DNA from: Sulfitobacter sp. LCG007
Lineage (GTDB): Bacteria > Pseudomonadota > Alphaproteobacteria > Rhodobacterales > Rhodobacteraceae
Length of the DNA: 64,000 nucleotides
Direction: 5' to 3'
NCBI RefSeq assembly: GCF_040801785.1
Contig: NZ_CP161805.1
Span: 1,302,001 to 1,366,000 of the forward strand
Positions within the stretch are counted from its first letter, which is position 1. Every line of letters begins with the position of its first letter. Of this stretch, positions 1 to 9,280 are shown piece by piece. Below the pieces are notes generated by a model. It ran no database searches, was not told the origin of the DNA, and worked only from the letters and a program-made list of their open reading frames with translations. The position numbers and the translations under genes are program-made.

Positions 1-626
1 GCGACGAGATACGGGGCGCGCGGCTCGTTGCCGGAACCGGGTGCAATGCGGCCACGGGGCAATTCGCGCTGCGTCCGCTGATCGAGGCGGGGGTGGTGGA
101 TCTCGACGAGATCATCCTCGACATGAAATGCGCCGTCTCCGGGGCCGGGCGCAGCCTGAAGGAGAACCTCCTGCACGCCGAGCTTTCCGAGGGCTATCAT
201 CCCTATTCCGCCGGCGGGACGCATCGCCACCTCGGCGAGTTCGATCAGGAATTCAGTGCCATCGCGGGCCGGCCGGTGCGGATCCAGTTCACGCCCCACC
301 TGATCCCGGCGAACCGGGGAATCCTGTCGACGGGCTATGTGAAGGGGGACGCCCGGCAGATCCACGAGACATTCGCGGCGACCTATGCCGACGAGCCCTT
401 CCTCGTCGTGCTGCCCTTCGGCGAACTGCCGAGCACCCGCCACGTGCGCGGTTCGAACTTCTGCCATATCGGCGTGGTCGCGGACCGCATCGAGGGAAGG
501 GCGATCGTGGTCGCCGCTCTCGACAACCTCACAAAGGGGTCATCGGGTCAGGCGTTGCAAAATGCCAACCTGATGCTAGGACTGGAAGAGACCGAGGGGC
601 TGATGATGGCCCCGCTGTTCCCGTGA
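1..626 (+). CDS. argC: N-acetyl-gamma-glutamyl-phosphate reductase, C-terminal part
   Basis: About 207 residues are visible; the frame is open from base 3, so the N-terminal NAD-binding half lies outside the window. The enzyme reduces N-acetylglutamyl phosphate to the semialdehyde in arginine synthesis. The catalytic cysteine is in GTGCNAAT close to the left edge, and [23 protein letters not shown] and the end [19 protein letters not shown] are typical of ArgC. The stop is 7 bases before the ccmE start, so the two are probably co-transcribed, although the pathways are unrelated. Confidence 0.95.
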   Translation, partial: DEIRGARLVAGTGCNAATGQFALRPLIEAGVVDLDEIILDMKCAVSGAGRSLKENLLHAELSEGYHPYSAGGTHRHLGEFDQEFSAIAGRPVRIQFTPHLIPANRGILSTGYVKGDARQIHETFAATYADEPFLVVLPFGELPSTRHVRGSNFCHIGVVADRIEGRAIVVAALDNLTKGSSGQALQNANLMLGLEETEGLMMAPLFP

Positions 627-633
627 GCCGCAA

Positions 634-1098
634 GTGAAAAGCCTCAAGAAGCAGCGCAGGATCCAGGTCATCGCCGTACTGGCGGTGGCCCTTGTGCTGG
701 CGACGGGGCTGATCGGCTATGCCATGCGGGACGGGATCAACTTTTTCCGCGCGCCCAGTCAGGTCATCGCGCAGCCGCCGGGTCCCGGCGAGATCTTCCG
801 CATCGGCGGACTTGTCGAGGAAGGATCGATCGAGCGCGGGCAGGGCACGACGGTGCGCTTTGCCGTCACCGACGGCGGCGGCTCGGTGCCGGTGATCTTC
901 ACCGGCGTGCTGCCCGATCTCTTCGCCGAGAACCAGGGCATGGTCGGCACGGGGCGTTACGTGAACGGCATCTTCGAAGCCACGGAAATCCTTGCCAAGC
1001 ATGACGAGAACTACATGCCGAAGGAAGTCGTGGACGCGCTCAAGGAACAAGGGGTCTACAAGGACCCGACAGCGCCCGAAGCCGACCCGGAAAGCTGA
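634..1098 (+). CDS. ccmE: Cytochrome c maturation heme chaperone CcmE
   Basis: A 154-residue periplasmic, membrane-anchored heme chaperone. It has one N-terminal transmembrane anchor (about residues 10-30) after a basic start, an OB-fold body, and the HDENY motif with His123, the residue that binds heme covalently in the family, and Tyr127. The start is a GTG at 634, chosen because it gives the usual basic N-terminus and family length. It passes heme to CcmF/CcmH, which are encoded just downstream beyond two unrelated small genes. Confidence 0.96.
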   Translation: MKSLKKQRRIQVIAVLAVALVLATGLIGYAMRDGINFFRAPSQVIAQPPGPGEIFRIGGLVEEGSIERGQGTTVRFAVTDGGGSVPVIFTGVLPDLFAENQGMVGTGRYVNGIFEATEILAKHDENYMPKEVVDALKEQGVYKDPTAPEADPES

Positions 1099-1188
1099 GC
1101 GGGTCGCACCGTCACGGTGCTCTCAAGCTGCATTAACATCCCCGCGTACATAGTCCGCCCCGTAACCGGTTCATCCGAGGGGGCCACC

Positions 1189-1725
1189 ATGATATCTGTC
1201 CGACAGATCGCTGAGGAGCTCGTCGCGCGGGAAGGCGGCAGGTGCTTCGATGCGTCCTCCGATACCTGCCCAAGCGCCAGGACGGCGCCGGTCGATGACG
1301 CGGCCGTCGACGGGATCCTGCGGGAGTATTTCGAGAAGCCGCGCATTTCTGCGCTGCCCGACGTGTTGCAGGCGAATGTCTTCGACATGTATCTCAATGC
1401 GGGCGACGTGGCGATCCGCATCCTGCAGCGCCTGCTGTGCGACATGGACGAAAAGGTGGTCGTGGACGGCGTGCTCGGGCCACAGAGCATCGCGGCGGCG
1501 CATCGCGCACATGCGGCGGCCGACGGCTACCTCGCCGACGCCTATGGCATCGCCCGGCGCAACTACTATTTCCGCCTTGCCGACCGTTCACTGTCGCGCC
1601 GCCACTTCGCCGAAACACCGGACGGCGGCAAGGGAGGCTGGATCCGGCGCGCCGAGGCCTTCATTGCCCCGCGCTATCATCTGGATGACCGCCAATTCCG
1701 CAGGCGTGTCGCATCATGGACCTGA
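1189..1725 (+). CDS. Divergent GH108-type N-acetylmuramidase (endolysin-like)
   Basis: 178 residues from the ATG at 1189. The C-terminal two thirds match the holin-associated GH108 muramidase family: EYFEKPRISALPDVLQANVFDMYLNAG, read in two parts, then VDGVLGPQSIAAAH, YGIARRNYYFRLAD and GGKGGWIRRAEAFIAPRYHL. The N-terminus keeps VAREGG with the presumed catalytic Glu, but the usual DPGG-T-x-x-GIT segment is replaced by an unrelated stretch, and roughly 50 residues expected there are missing or changed. It overlaps the next gene by 10 bases. I infer an eroded cell-wall hydrolase, possibly inactive, placed inside the ccm cluster. Confidence 0.7.
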   Translation: MISVRQIAEELVAREGGRCFDASSDTCPSARTAPVDDAAVDGILREYFEKPRISALPDVLQANVFDMYLNAGDVAIRILQRLLCDMDEKVVVDGVLGPQSIAAAHRAHAAADGYLADAYGIARRNYYFRLADRSLSRRHFAETPDGGKGGWIRRAEAFIAPRYHLDDRQFRRRVASWT

Positions 1726-2264
1726 CCGGACCCGCAAGCCCCCGCTCGCCCGAAGGCCGCCGGCTTGAGGATCCCCGTGCATCCGCGAATGCCGCATACG
1801 TATTTCCGTCCGCGGGATGCGCCATGCTGTGGCTCGCCTTGATCGGTACCGTTTTCGTCGACCCGCTCTGGTTTGCCGCGCGAATGCAGGCCCTTGGCGA
1901 GGTCCCGGCACCGGTCTGGATGCTCGCCGGGCTGGCCCTTGCGCTGCACGGGGCGCGACGGATCATGAGGTCCCGACTGGCCCCATGGCCTGGCGCGCAG
2001 GGACGCGTGCCGGACAACACTCGGAGGCCCCGCTGCCTGCGCTTCGACAGTCCCGGCGCTGCCGCGCCGGGTCCGGACGCCTGGCTCCTGCAGAACGTGC
2101 TTCTGCCAGAGGGCAATGCGGCGCTTTCCCGGTGGCGGCGGGCGGCGGTCCTTGACGGAACATCCGGGATGGCCAGCGACGGCGCCGACCGCGACAAAGT
2201 GATTGCGCAGCGCGGCGGTTTGACGTTGGAGCGCGCGGGCAGGCAGCCTATAGTCCGGGCATGA
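1716..2264 (+). CDS. Small membrane protein, probable degenerate holin partner
   Basis: 182 residues that overlap the muramidase stop by 10 bases. Two hydrophobic segments are visible (about residues 33-50 and 66-80). The stretch VDPLWFAARMQALGEVPAPVW followed by HGAR resembles the membrane part of 3TM-type holins that accompany GH108 muramidases in Rhodobacteraceae. The N- and C-terminal tails are Pro/Arg-rich and resemble nothing I recognise. The reading is therefore a decayed holin. The alternative is an unrelated hypothetical membrane protein. It ends with a 4-base overlap with ccmF. Confidence 0.5.
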   Translation: MDLTGPASPRSPEGRRLEDPRASANAAYVFPSAGCAMLWLALIGTVFVDPLWFAARMQALGEVPAPVWMLAGLALALHGARRIMRSRLAPWPGAQGRVPDNTRRPRCLRFDSPGAAAPGPDAWLLQNVLLPEGNAALSRWRRAAVLDGTSGMASDGADRDKVIAQRGGLTLERAGRQPIVRA

Positions 2265-4228
2265 TCACCGAACTCGGACATTTCGCCCTCATCCTCGCGT
2301 TCGGCGTCGCGCTTGTACAGATGACGGTTCCCATGCTGGGCGCGGCCCGGCGGCGCCCGGGCTGGATGGCGGTGGCCGAGCCAGCCGCCTTCGCGCAATT
2401 CCTGCTGACGGGCTTCGCTTTCGGGGCATTGATGCATGCCTTCATCACCTCGGACTTCAGTCTCTCGGTGGTGGTCGCCAACAGCCATTCGGCCAAGCCG
2501 ATGCTCTACAAGATTTCCGGCACTTGGGGGAATCACGAAGGTTCGATGCTGCTCTGGGTGCTGATCCTCACCTGTTTCGGAGCACTGGCCGCCGGCTTCG
2601 GGGGCAACCTGCCGCCGACCCTGCGCGCCCGGGTACTGGGCGTTCAGGCCGCCATCGCCGCGGCCTTCTTCGCCTTCATCATCTTCACCTCCAATCCTTT
2701 CGAACGCATGCCCCTGCCGCCCTTCGACGGTCAGGACCTGAACCCGCTGCTGCAGGACCCGGGACTGGCGTTCCATCCGCCCTTCCTCTACCTCGGCTAT
2801 GTCGGTCTGAGCATCTCGTTCAGCTTCGCGGTCGCCGCGCTGATCGAGGGCCGCGTGGATGCCGCCTGGGCCCGCTGGGTGCGGCCCTGGACGCTGGCGG
2901 CGTGGATCTTCCTGACCATCGGCATCGCCCTCGGCTCGTGGTGGGCGTATTACGAGCTGGGCTGGGGCGGCTTCTGGTTCTGGGACCCGGTCGAAAACGC
3001 CTCTTTCATGCCCTGGCTTCTGGGTGCCGCCCTTCTGCATTCGGCCATTGTCGTCGAAAAGCGGGAGGCGCTGAAAAGCTGGACCATCCTGCTGGCCATC
3101 CTTGCCTTCGGCTTCTCTCTGATCGGCACCTTCATCGTCCGCTCGGGCGTGCTGACCTCGGTCCACGCCTTCGCCAGCGACCCCGAACGCGGCGTCTTCA
3201 TCCTGCTTATCCTGGCGGTCTTCGTCGGCGGAGCGCTGATGCTCTTTGCCGCCCGTGCATCGGTGATGGAGGCGCGCGGCGTCTTCGGGCTGGCCAGCCG
3301 GGAGTCGGCGCTGGTTCTCAACAACGTGCTGCTGGCCGTGTCCTGCTTCGTGGTCTTCATCGGCACCATCTGGCCGCTCGTCGCCGAGATGTTCCTCGAC
3401 CGCAAGCTGAGTGTCGGGCCGCCCTATTTCAACTGGGCCTTCACCCCGATCATGGCGCTGCTGGCCATGGCGCTCCCCGTCGGTGCCGCGCTGCCGTGGA
3501 AGCGCGCGCGGATCGGGCGCGCGATCCATCAGCTGCGCTTCGTCTTCCTGCTGGCGCTGGCGTTGGGGGCTCTGGTCTTTGCCGTGCAGAGCGGCAGGGG
3601 CCTGCTTGGGCCCATTGGCCTCATGCTGGGCGGCTGGGTTGTTGCTGGAACGCTCGTCGAGCTGGCGCAGCGCAGCGGGCGCGGCGAGGGTCGGTTGCGG
3701 CGTCTGGCGCGTCTGCCGCGGGCGGAATGGGGCAAGGCGGTCGCCCATCTTGGCTTTGGGGTCACGATGATGGGGGTTGCGGGGCTCAGTGCCTGGACGC
3801 ACGAGCAGATCGACGTGGCCCGCATCGGCGAGCCGTTCCCGGTAGGTCCCTACAGTCTGACCCTGGACAATGTCCGGGACGTCGAAGGGCCGAACTACCT
3901 CGCCACGATCGGTGACGTGACGCTTCAGCGGGACGGATCGCTGATCGCGCATCTGCATCCCGAGAAGCGCATCTATCCCGTGGCGCAGATGCCCACGACC
4001 GAAGCCGCGATCGACCAGACCCTCCTGCGCGATGTCTATGTCGTGATCGGCGATCGGCAGGAAGGCGGCGGCTGGGCGGTGCGTACCTACATCAAGCCCA
4101 TGACGGCATGGATCTGGATCGGCGCCGGCCTGATGGCGTTGGGCGGAGCTCTGAGCCTCAGCGACCGGCGGTTCCGCGTTGCCGCGGGCGCACGCCGCAG
4201 TCCCGCCGGGGCGGTGGCCGCGGAATGA
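2261..4228 (+). CDS. ccmF: Cytochrome c maturation protein CcmF
   Basis: 655 residues, a polytopic inner-membrane subunit of the heme ligation module that joins heme from CcmE to apocytochrome c. The heme-handling WWD motif is WGGFWFWDPVEN (about residues 235-246); HNHEG-type WGNHEGSMLLW (about 89-99) and the conserved GTFIVRSGVLTSVHAFA are also present. The length is normal. The start overlaps the upstream small gene by 4 bases and the stop overlaps ccmH (ATGA), indicating translational coupling. Confidence 0.97.
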   Translation: MITELGHFALILAFGVALVQMTVPMLGAARRRPGWMAVAEPAAFAQFLLTGFAFGALMHAFITSDFSLSVVVANSHSAKPMLYKISGTWGNHEGSMLLWVLILTCFGALAAGFGGNLPPTLRARVLGVQAAIAAAFFAFIIFTSNPFERMPLPPFDGQDLNPLLQDPGLAFHPPFLYLGYVGLSISFSFAVAALIEGRVDAAWARWVRPWTLAAWIFLTIGIALGSWWAYYELGWGGFWFWDPVENASFMPWLLGAALLHSAIVVEKREALKSWTILLAILAFGFSLIGTFIVRSGVLTSVHAFASDPERGVFILLILAVFVGGALMLFAARASVMEARGVFGLASRESALVLNNVLLAVSCFVVFIGTIWPLVAEMFLDRKLSVGPPYFNWAFTPIMALLAMALPVGAALPWKRARIGRAIHQLRFVFLLALALGALVFAVQSGRGLLGPIGLMLGGWVVAGTLVELAQRSGRGEGRLRRLARLPRAEWGKAVAHLGFGVTMMGVAGLSAWTHEQIDVARIGEPFPVGPYSLTLDNVRDVEGPNYLATIGDVTLQRDGSLIAHLHPEKRIYPVAQMPTTEAAIDQTLLRDVYVVIGDRQEGGGWAVRTYIKPMTAWIWIGAGLMALGGALSLSDRRFRVAAGARRSPAGAVAAE

Positions 4229-4695
4229 CGATGCTGTACCGCTTCGGGTTGCTGTGGGCGCTGTGCCTCTTGCTCGCCTTTCCGGTCCAGGCGGTGCAGC
4301 CCGACGAGATCCTCGACGATCCGGCGCTGGAGGCACGCGCGCGCGACATATCGAAGGGTCTGCGCTGCCTCGTTTGCCGGAACGAAAGCATCGACGAAAG
4401 CAACGCAAGCCTTGCCCGGGATCTGCGCATTCTGGTGCGGGAGCGGCTGGTGGCCGGCGACAGCGACAGCGAGGCCGTCGACTTCATCGTTTCCCGCTAC
4501 GGGGAATATGTCCTTCTGACACCCACGGTGACCGGGGCGAACTGGCTGCTTTGGGGCGCGGGGCCGCTGATGCTGGTTCTCGCGGGGGGCATCGCGCTGA
4601 TCTATGTCCGTCGGCGGACCGCGGCCCCCCCGTTGCAGGAGGCAGCCCTCTCGGGCGCGGAAGAGGCACGGCTGCGCGAGATCCTGAAGGACTGA
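4225..4695 (+). CDS. ccmH: Cytochrome c maturation thiol-disulfide protein CcmH
   Basis: 156 residues from the ATG at 4225, which overlaps the ccmF stop. The signal/anchor is at residues 1-23, the redox motif LRCLVCRNESI carries Cys48 and Cys51, and a second transmembrane segment lies at about 107-127. CcmH keeps apocytochrome CxxCH cysteines reduced. It is the short CcmH/CycL form with no TPR extension, so the TPR part (CcmI/CycH) must be elsewhere. Confidence 0.95.
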   Translation: MTMLYRFGLLWALCLLLAFPVQAVQPDEILDDPALEARARDISKGLRCLVCRNESIDESNASLARDLRILVRERLVAGDSDSEAVDFIVSRYGEYVLLTPTVTGANWLLWGAGPLMLVLAGGIALIYVRRRTAAPPLQEAALSGAEEARLREILKD

Positions 4696-4765
4696 CGCCC
4701 GGTTCCACTTGCCGATGCGGGGCGGGCTGGTAAGTCTGGATCCGACCGGGTGCGGAGGATCATCA

Positions 4766-5542
4766 ATGGAATATCAGACCCTGCTTTTCAGCCTCGCGGA
4801 CGGCGTCGCGACGATCCGCCTGAACCGACCCGAGAAGATGAACGCCCTGACCGCGCAGATGCGTGCCGAAATCGCCTATGCCGTGACCGAAGCGGGTAAA
4901 CGCGCGCGGGTCGTGGTGCTGACCGGCGAGGGGCGCGCCTTCTGCTCGGGGCAGGATCTGGGGGATGGCGTCTCGGCGTCGAATCTCGATCTCGAGCGCA
5001 CGCTGCGCGACGAATACGCGCCCATGCTGCGCGCCATCGTCAATTGCCCGGTCCCGACGATCGCCGCGGTGAACGGTGCTGCCGCCGGGGCGGGCGCGAA
5101 CCTCGCGCTTGCCGCTGACGTCGTGATCGCCAGCGACTCGGCCTATTTCGTCCAGGCCTTCTCGCGCATCGGACTGATCCCGGACGCGGGCGGGACCTAT
5201 TTCCTGCCGCGCAGCATGGGGACCGCGAAGGCGCTCGGCGCGGCGCTCTTCGCCGAGAAGATCACCGCCCGGCAGGCCGACGACTGGGGCATGATCTGGG
5301 AAGCCGTGCCGGACAAGGAATTCGACGCACACTGGAAGGCACGGGCGGCCCAACTGGCCGCGGGGCCGACCGCGGCCTACAAGGCGGCCAAGGACGTCAT
5401 CCGCGGCAGCTGGGACCGGGGGTTCGAGGATCAGATCGCCTTCGAGGCCCATGAGCAGGGCCATTGCGGCAAGACGCGAGACTTCAAGGAAGGTGTCGTC
5501 GCCTTCAACGAGAAGCGTCCCGCGCGTTTCGAAGGGCGCTGA
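4766..5542 (+). CDS. Enoyl-CoA hydratase/isomerase, PaaG-like
   Basis: 258 residues of the crotonase superfamily. The start ATG at 4766 has a GGAGG-type site at about 4754-4759. Conserved parts are TIRLNRPEKMNALT, the oxyanion-hole region AAVNGAAAGAGANLALAADVVIAS and IGLIPDAGGTYFLPR, which is the arrangement of phenylacetyl-CoA pathway PaaG-type isomerases. The rest of a paa cluster is not present, so the substrate is uncertain and a general enoyl-CoA hydratase is possible. The last 59 codons lie within a 244-bp tandem duplication, but this copy is intact. Confidence 0.85.
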   Translation: MEYQTLLFSLADGVATIRLNRPEKMNALTAQMRAEIAYAVTEAGKRARVVVLTGEGRAFCSGQDLGDGVSASNLDLERTLRDEYAPMLRAIVNCPVPTIAAVNGAAAGAGANLALAADVVIASDSAYFVQAFSRIGLIPDAGGTYFLPRSMGTAKALGAALFAEKITARQADDWGMIWEAVPDKEFDAHWKARAAQLAAGPTAAYKAAKDVIRGSWDRGFEDQIAFEAHEQGHCGKTRDFKEGVVAFNEKRPARFEGR

Positions 5543-5616
5543 GGCAGCGGCGTCGCTGCCACGTCTCGCAGCCTAGCGCTCGACCAGCAGGACATCCTCG
5601 GCCGCGATCCCGACCG
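5366..5616. repeat. Tandem duplication, first copy
   Basis: Bases 5366-5616 are identical, base for base, to 5610-5860: a 244-bp direct duplication with a 7-bp overlap, CCGACCG, at the junction. The unit holds the 3' end of the hydratase gene, the intergenic bases and the last codons of the minus-strand gene ending at 5817. Confidence 0.97.
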
Positions 5617-5786
5617 CGGCCTACAAGGCGGCCAAGGACGTCATCCGCGGCAGCTGGGACCGGGGGTTCGAGGATCAGATCGCCTTCGAGGCCCATGAGC
5701 AGGGCCATTGCGGCAAGACGCGAGACTTCAAGGAAGGTGTCGTCGCCTTCAACGAGAAGCGTCCCGCGCGTTTCGAAGGGCGCTGA
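5610..5786 (+). pseudogene. Orphan 3' fragment of the PaaG-like gene
   Basis: The second copy carries the last 59 codons plus stop region of the hydratase (from PTAAYKAAKD to RPARFEGR) with no start. It is a by-product of the duplication and is not expected to make a protein. Confidence 0.9.
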
Positions 5787-5860
5787 GGCAGCGGCGTCGC
5801 TGCCACGTCTCGCAGCCTAGCGCTCGACCAGCAGGACATCCTCGGCCGCGATCCCGACCG
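5610..5860. repeat. Tandem duplication, second copy
   Basis: Second copy of the 244-bp unit. No mismatch to 5366-5616 was found when read line by line. The second copy restores the junction with the true 3' end of the minus-strand gene at 5817. Confidence 0.97.
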
Positions 5861-6110
5861 GCCTTGCCGCGGCGACGACGATGACCGGCAGGCCGTCCGC
5901 ATAGATCGTCTGCACCTGCTCGGAAAGTCGCTCGATCCTGATCCGGGGAAGCGGATCGCCCCGGCGGTAAGATACGCCCAGCCGGGTCGCCCCGCCTTGC
6001 CTGCCGCTTGCGACCAGCAAGCCTTCCGGCGCCGCCGGCGTCACGTTGCGCTGGATCTCGCTTTTCGGGGTGGGGCCTGAAATTTCTGTGCCCGATCTGG
6101 AAACTGCCAC
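5817..6110 (-). CDS. Small hypothetical protein
   Basis: 97 residues from a GTG at 6110, preceded on its strand by AAGGTGA at good spacing. I do not recognise the family. It starts VAVSRSGTEISGPTPKSE and ends RPVGIAAEDVLLVER; there is no signal peptide and no clear membrane segment, and the second half looks like a small beta-rich domain (TRLGVSYRRGDPLPRIRIERL). Its last 15 codons and stop are repeated at 5573-5616 by the tandem duplication. A longer reading from a TTG at 6143 is possible. Confidence 0.55.
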   Translation of the reverse strand: MAVSRSGTEISGPTPKSEIQRNVTPAAPEGLLVASGRQGGATRLGVSYRRGDPLPRIRIERLSEQVQTIYADGLPVIVVAAARPVGIAAEDVLLVER

Positions 6111-6341
6111 TCTATCACCTTGCAAAACGTTGCCTTGAAACAATAAACGCGCGCCTTGCGGCCCCGCGTCGGCATAAGCCTAGGGGGTCCTCGAAGGCGG
6201 CGTCAAGTTTTGCGCCGGATTGTCCGCCCATACCGGACAGTGGCGGAATTGTGGCGAAATTGAGGCTGGAAACGGGCACGCGCGCCGCCCGCGTCGTCGT
6301 GGACCTGCCCGTGATGCGAGAGTCGGGCGAATCGCAGAAAC

Positions 6342-6362
6342 GGGCCCCGCGATGCGGAGCCC
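6342..6362 (-). terminator. Probable gltA terminator
   Basis: Downstream of the gltA stop on the minus strand, a 9-bp stem (one G-T pair) GGGCTCCGC/GCGGGGCCC with loop ATC is followed by GTTTCTG. The T tract is weak. Confidence 0.5.
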
Positions 6363-6397
6363 GAGATGTAGGCCTGAGATGTGCGGCGGCTGAGGGT

Positions 6398-7693
6398 TCA
6401 GCGCGTCTCGATATCGGTGTAGTCACGTGCCGTCTCGCCGAGGTAAAGCTGGCGCGGCCGTCCGATCTTGAGCTGGGGATCCGAGATCTGCTCTTTCCAC
6501 TGCGAGATCCAGCCGACGGTGCGCGCCACCGCGAAAATCGGTGTGAACATCGCGGTGGGAAAGCCCATCGCCTCGAGGATGATCCCCGAGTAGAAGTCCA
6601 CGTTCGGGAACAGCTTCTTGTCGGCGAAATAGGGATCGGCAAGCGCCTGTGTCTCGAGTTCCTTGGCCACCTGCAGGATCGGGTTGTTCTCGATCCCCAG
6701 CAGTTCGAGCACCTCGTCCGCGGACTGCTTCATTACCTTCGCGCGCGGGTCGAAGTTCTTGTAGACGCGATGGCCGAAGCCCATCAGGCGGAAAGGATCG
6801 TTCTTGTCCTTGGCGCGGGCGATGAATTCCGGGATGCGATCGGGCGTGCCGATCTCGTTGAGCATCTCGAGGCAGGCCTGGTTCGCACCGCCATGTGCGG
6901 GACCCCAGAGACAGGCGATGCCCGCCGCGATGCAGGCGAAGGGGTTGGCGCCCGACGAGGAGGCAAGCCTGACAGTCGAGGTCGACGCGTTCTGCTCGTG
7001 ATCCGCGTGCAGCGTGAAGATGCGGTCCATCGCACGGCTCAGGATCGGATTGACCGTGTATTCCTCGGCCGGAACGCTGAAGCACATGCGCAGGAAGTTC
7101 GACGCATAGTCGATGTCGTTGCGCGGGTATACGAAGGGCTGGCCGATCGAATACTTGTAGGCCATCGCGGCGATCGTCGGCATCTTCGCGATAAGACGGA
7201 TCGAGGCGACCTCGCGCTGCCATGGGTCCGAGATATCCGTGGAGTCGTGATAGAAGGCCGACATCGCCCCGACCACGCCCACCATTGTCGCCATCGGATG
7301 CGCGTCCCGGCGGAAACCGCGGAAGAAATAGTGCATCTGCTCGTGTATCATCGTGTGGTTGGTCACACGGCTCTCGAAATTCTCGAGCTCGGTGGGCGAG
7401 GGCAGTTCGCCGTAGAGCAGCAGGTAGCAGACCTCGAGATAGTGCGATCCGTCAGCCAGCTGGTCGATCGGATAGCCCCGATGCAGCAGTTCGCCCTTGT
7501 CGCCGTCGATATAGGTGATGGTGCTGTCACATGCCGCGGTCGAGGTGAATCCGGGGTCGTAGGTGAAGACGCCCGCCTCTCCGTAAAGCTTGCGGATGTC
7601 GATGACGTCCGGGCCCGCCGTCGGAGACAGCACGGGCAGTTCGTAGCTCTTGCCGTGAATGGTCAGTGTCGCGGTCTTGTTCTCTTCGGCCAT
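6398..7693 (-). CDS. gltA: Citrate synthase
   Basis: 431 residues from the ATG at 7693, with AGGAAGGA upstream on its strand. It condenses oxaloacetate and acetyl-CoA at the entry to the TCA cycle. It is of the type II (hexameric, Gram-negative) kind: [48 protein letters not shown] and the aspartate in [13 protein letters not shown] are all in place. Length is normal. It lies downstream of gltX on the same strand but 88 bases away, so it probably has its own promoter. Confidence 0.97.
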   Translation of the reverse strand: MAEENKTATLTIHGKSYELPVLSPTAGPDVIDIRKLYGEAGVFTYDPGFTSTAACDSTITYIDGDKGELLHRGYPIDQLADGSHYLEVCYLLLYGELPSPTELENFESRVTNHTMIHEQMHYFFRGFRRDAHPMATMVGVVGAMSAFYHDSTDISDPWQREVASIRLIAKMPTIAAMAYKYSIGQPFVYPRNDIDYASNFLRMCFSVPAEEYTVNPILSRAMDRIFTLHADHEQNASTSTVRLASSSGANPFACIAAGIACLWGPAHGGANQACLEMLNEIGTPDRIPEFIARAKDKNDPFRLMGFGHRVYKNFDPRAKVMKQSADEVLELLGIENNPILQVAKELETQALADPYFADKKLFPNVDFYSGIILEAMGFPTAMFTPIFAVARTVGWISQWKEQISDPQLKIGRPRQLYLGETARDYTDIETR

Positions 7694-7781
7694 GGTGATC
7701 CTTCCTGTCATACGGTCGCGGGCGAGCCCGCCTCAATGACCCGGGCGCGATGCCGCAGGGCCGTTATTGCGCGCTATTCCT

Positions 7782-9203
7782 TCACGACGGGTGAACCGTG
7801 GCTCGGGTGGCGGCATCCTGCAGCCTTCCCAGGGTCTCTTCCCGCCCCAGGACCAGCATCATGTCAAAAACGGAGGGTGTCGCGGTCCGGCCTGCCAGAG
7901 CGGCGCGCAAGGGGCCCGCGAGCTTGCCGAATTTCGTCTCCCGCTGCTCTGCGAACGAATTCAGCAGCGCCTCCAGATCCTCTCGTTCCCAGCTAGCAGT
8001 TTGCAGATGCGGCGTCAATTCTCGCAGCATTTCCCGGCCTTGGTCATCAAGGTTCGCCGCCGCCTTGGGATCCGGCGACACCGGTCTGTCGGTGAGCACG
8101 AAATACGCCTTCTCAAGGAGTTCGGGAAAGGTCTTCGCGCGATCCTTGATGCAGTAGAGCGCCTGTTCGAAGGCGTCGGCCTTCTTTGGCGTCAGTCCGG
8201 GCAGCCCGGCGGCGGCGAGATAGGCCTCGACTTCCTGCCGCAGCGCGGCATCGTCGGTGATCGCGATATGCTGCCCCGAAAGGTTCTCGAGCTTCTTGAC
8301 GTCAAACCGTGCCGGACTGCGCCCGATGCCTTCCAGACCGAACCATTCCTGCGCCTGTTCGTCGGTGAAGAATTCGTCGTCCCCATGGCTCCAGCCGAGC
8401 CGGGCGAGATAGTTGCGCATGCCGGCCGCCGAATAGCCCATCGCCTGGTACTCGTGCGCGCCGGTCGCCCCGTGCCGCTTCGACAGCTTCTTGCCGTCGG
8501 GGCCGAAGATCAGGGGGATGTGCGCCCAGATTGGAACGTTCCAACCCATGGCGGCATAGATCGTCATCTGCCGGGCGGCGTTGTTGAGGTGATCGTCGCC
8601 CCGGATCACATGAGTCACGCCCATGTCGTGATCGTCCACCACAACCGCCAGCATGTAGACGGGCGTGCCATCCGAGCGCAGCAGCACCATGTCGTCGAGC
8701 TGGTCGTTCCCGATGGTCACGTCGCCCTGCACAGCGTCCCGGATCACTGTCTGGCCTTCCAGCGGCGCCTTGATGCGGATGACGTAGGAGGCGTCGGGGT
8801 GGGTCGTCGGGTCGGCGTCGCGCCAGGGCGAGCGGAAAAGCGTGCTGCGTCCCGCGGCCCGCGCGGCTTCGCGGAAGGCGGCAATTTCGTCCTGTGAGGA
8901 AAAGCACTTGTAGGCGTTTCCTGAAGCCAGCATTGAACGTGCCACCTCGGCATGCCGGTCGGCGCGCTCGAATTGAGAGAACACCTCGCCGTCGTGATCG
9001 AGACCAAGCCAGTTCAGGCCGTCGAGGATCGCCTGCGTCGCCTCGGGCGTCGAGCGCGCCCGGTCGGTATCCTCGATCCTCAGCAGGAACTTTCCGCCCC
9101 GTCCGCGCGCGAAGAGCCAGTTGAAAAGCGCCGTCCGGGCGCCGCCGATATGCAGGAAACCTGTCGGAGACGGGGCGAAACGCGTGACGACGGGATCGGA
9201 CAT
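7782..9203 (-). CDS. gltX: Glutamyl-tRNA synthetase
   Basis: 473 residues, a class I synthetase. The HIGH-type motif is [14 protein letters not shown] (His18) and the second signature is KLSKRHG (239-245). Full length, with the C-terminal helical anticodon-binding part. Many alphaproteobacteria have two GltX-like genes, one charging tRNA-Gln, and the sequence alone does not say which this is. It diverges from the comEC-like gene with about 77 bases between. Confidence 0.96.
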   Translation of the reverse strand: MSDPVVTRFAPSPTGFLHIGGARTALFNWLFARGRGGKFLLRIEDTDRARSTPEATQAILDGLNWLGLDHDGEVFSQFERADRHAEVARSMLASGNAYKCFSSQDEIAAFREAARAAGRSTLFRSPWRDADPTTHPDASYVIRIKAPLEGQTVIRDAVQGDVTIGNDQLDDMVLLRSDGTPVYMLAVVVDDHDMGVTHVIRGDDHLNNAARQMTIYAAMGWNVPIWAHIPLIFGPDGKKLSKRHGATGAHEYQAMGYSAAGMRNYLARLGWSHGDDEFFTDEQAQEWFGLEGIGRSPARFDVKKLENLSGQHIAITDDAALRQEVEAYLAAAGLPGLTPKKADAFEQALYCIKDRAKTFPELLEKAYFVLTDRPVSPDPKAAANLDDQGREMLRELTPHLQTASWEREDLEALLNSFAEQRETKFGKLAGPLRAALAGRTATPSVFDMMLVLGREETLGRLQDAATRATVHPS

Positions 9204-9280
9204 ATGCGGGATTCACCTTTCGGAAATCATGGGCGGCTAGCGTGGCCTCTGTCTATCCATCAGGGGCCACGGGGGCAAGG

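Noticed and set aside
1189-2264. Prophage remnant
   Set aside because: Only a lysis-like pair without integrase, structural genes or att repeats, lying within a conserved ccm cluster.
1661-4408. A 915-codon minus-strand frame opposite ccmF
   Set aside because: Its composition is Arg/Gln/Gly-rich with no recognisable domain, typical of the antisense of GC-rich genes; ccmF is certain.
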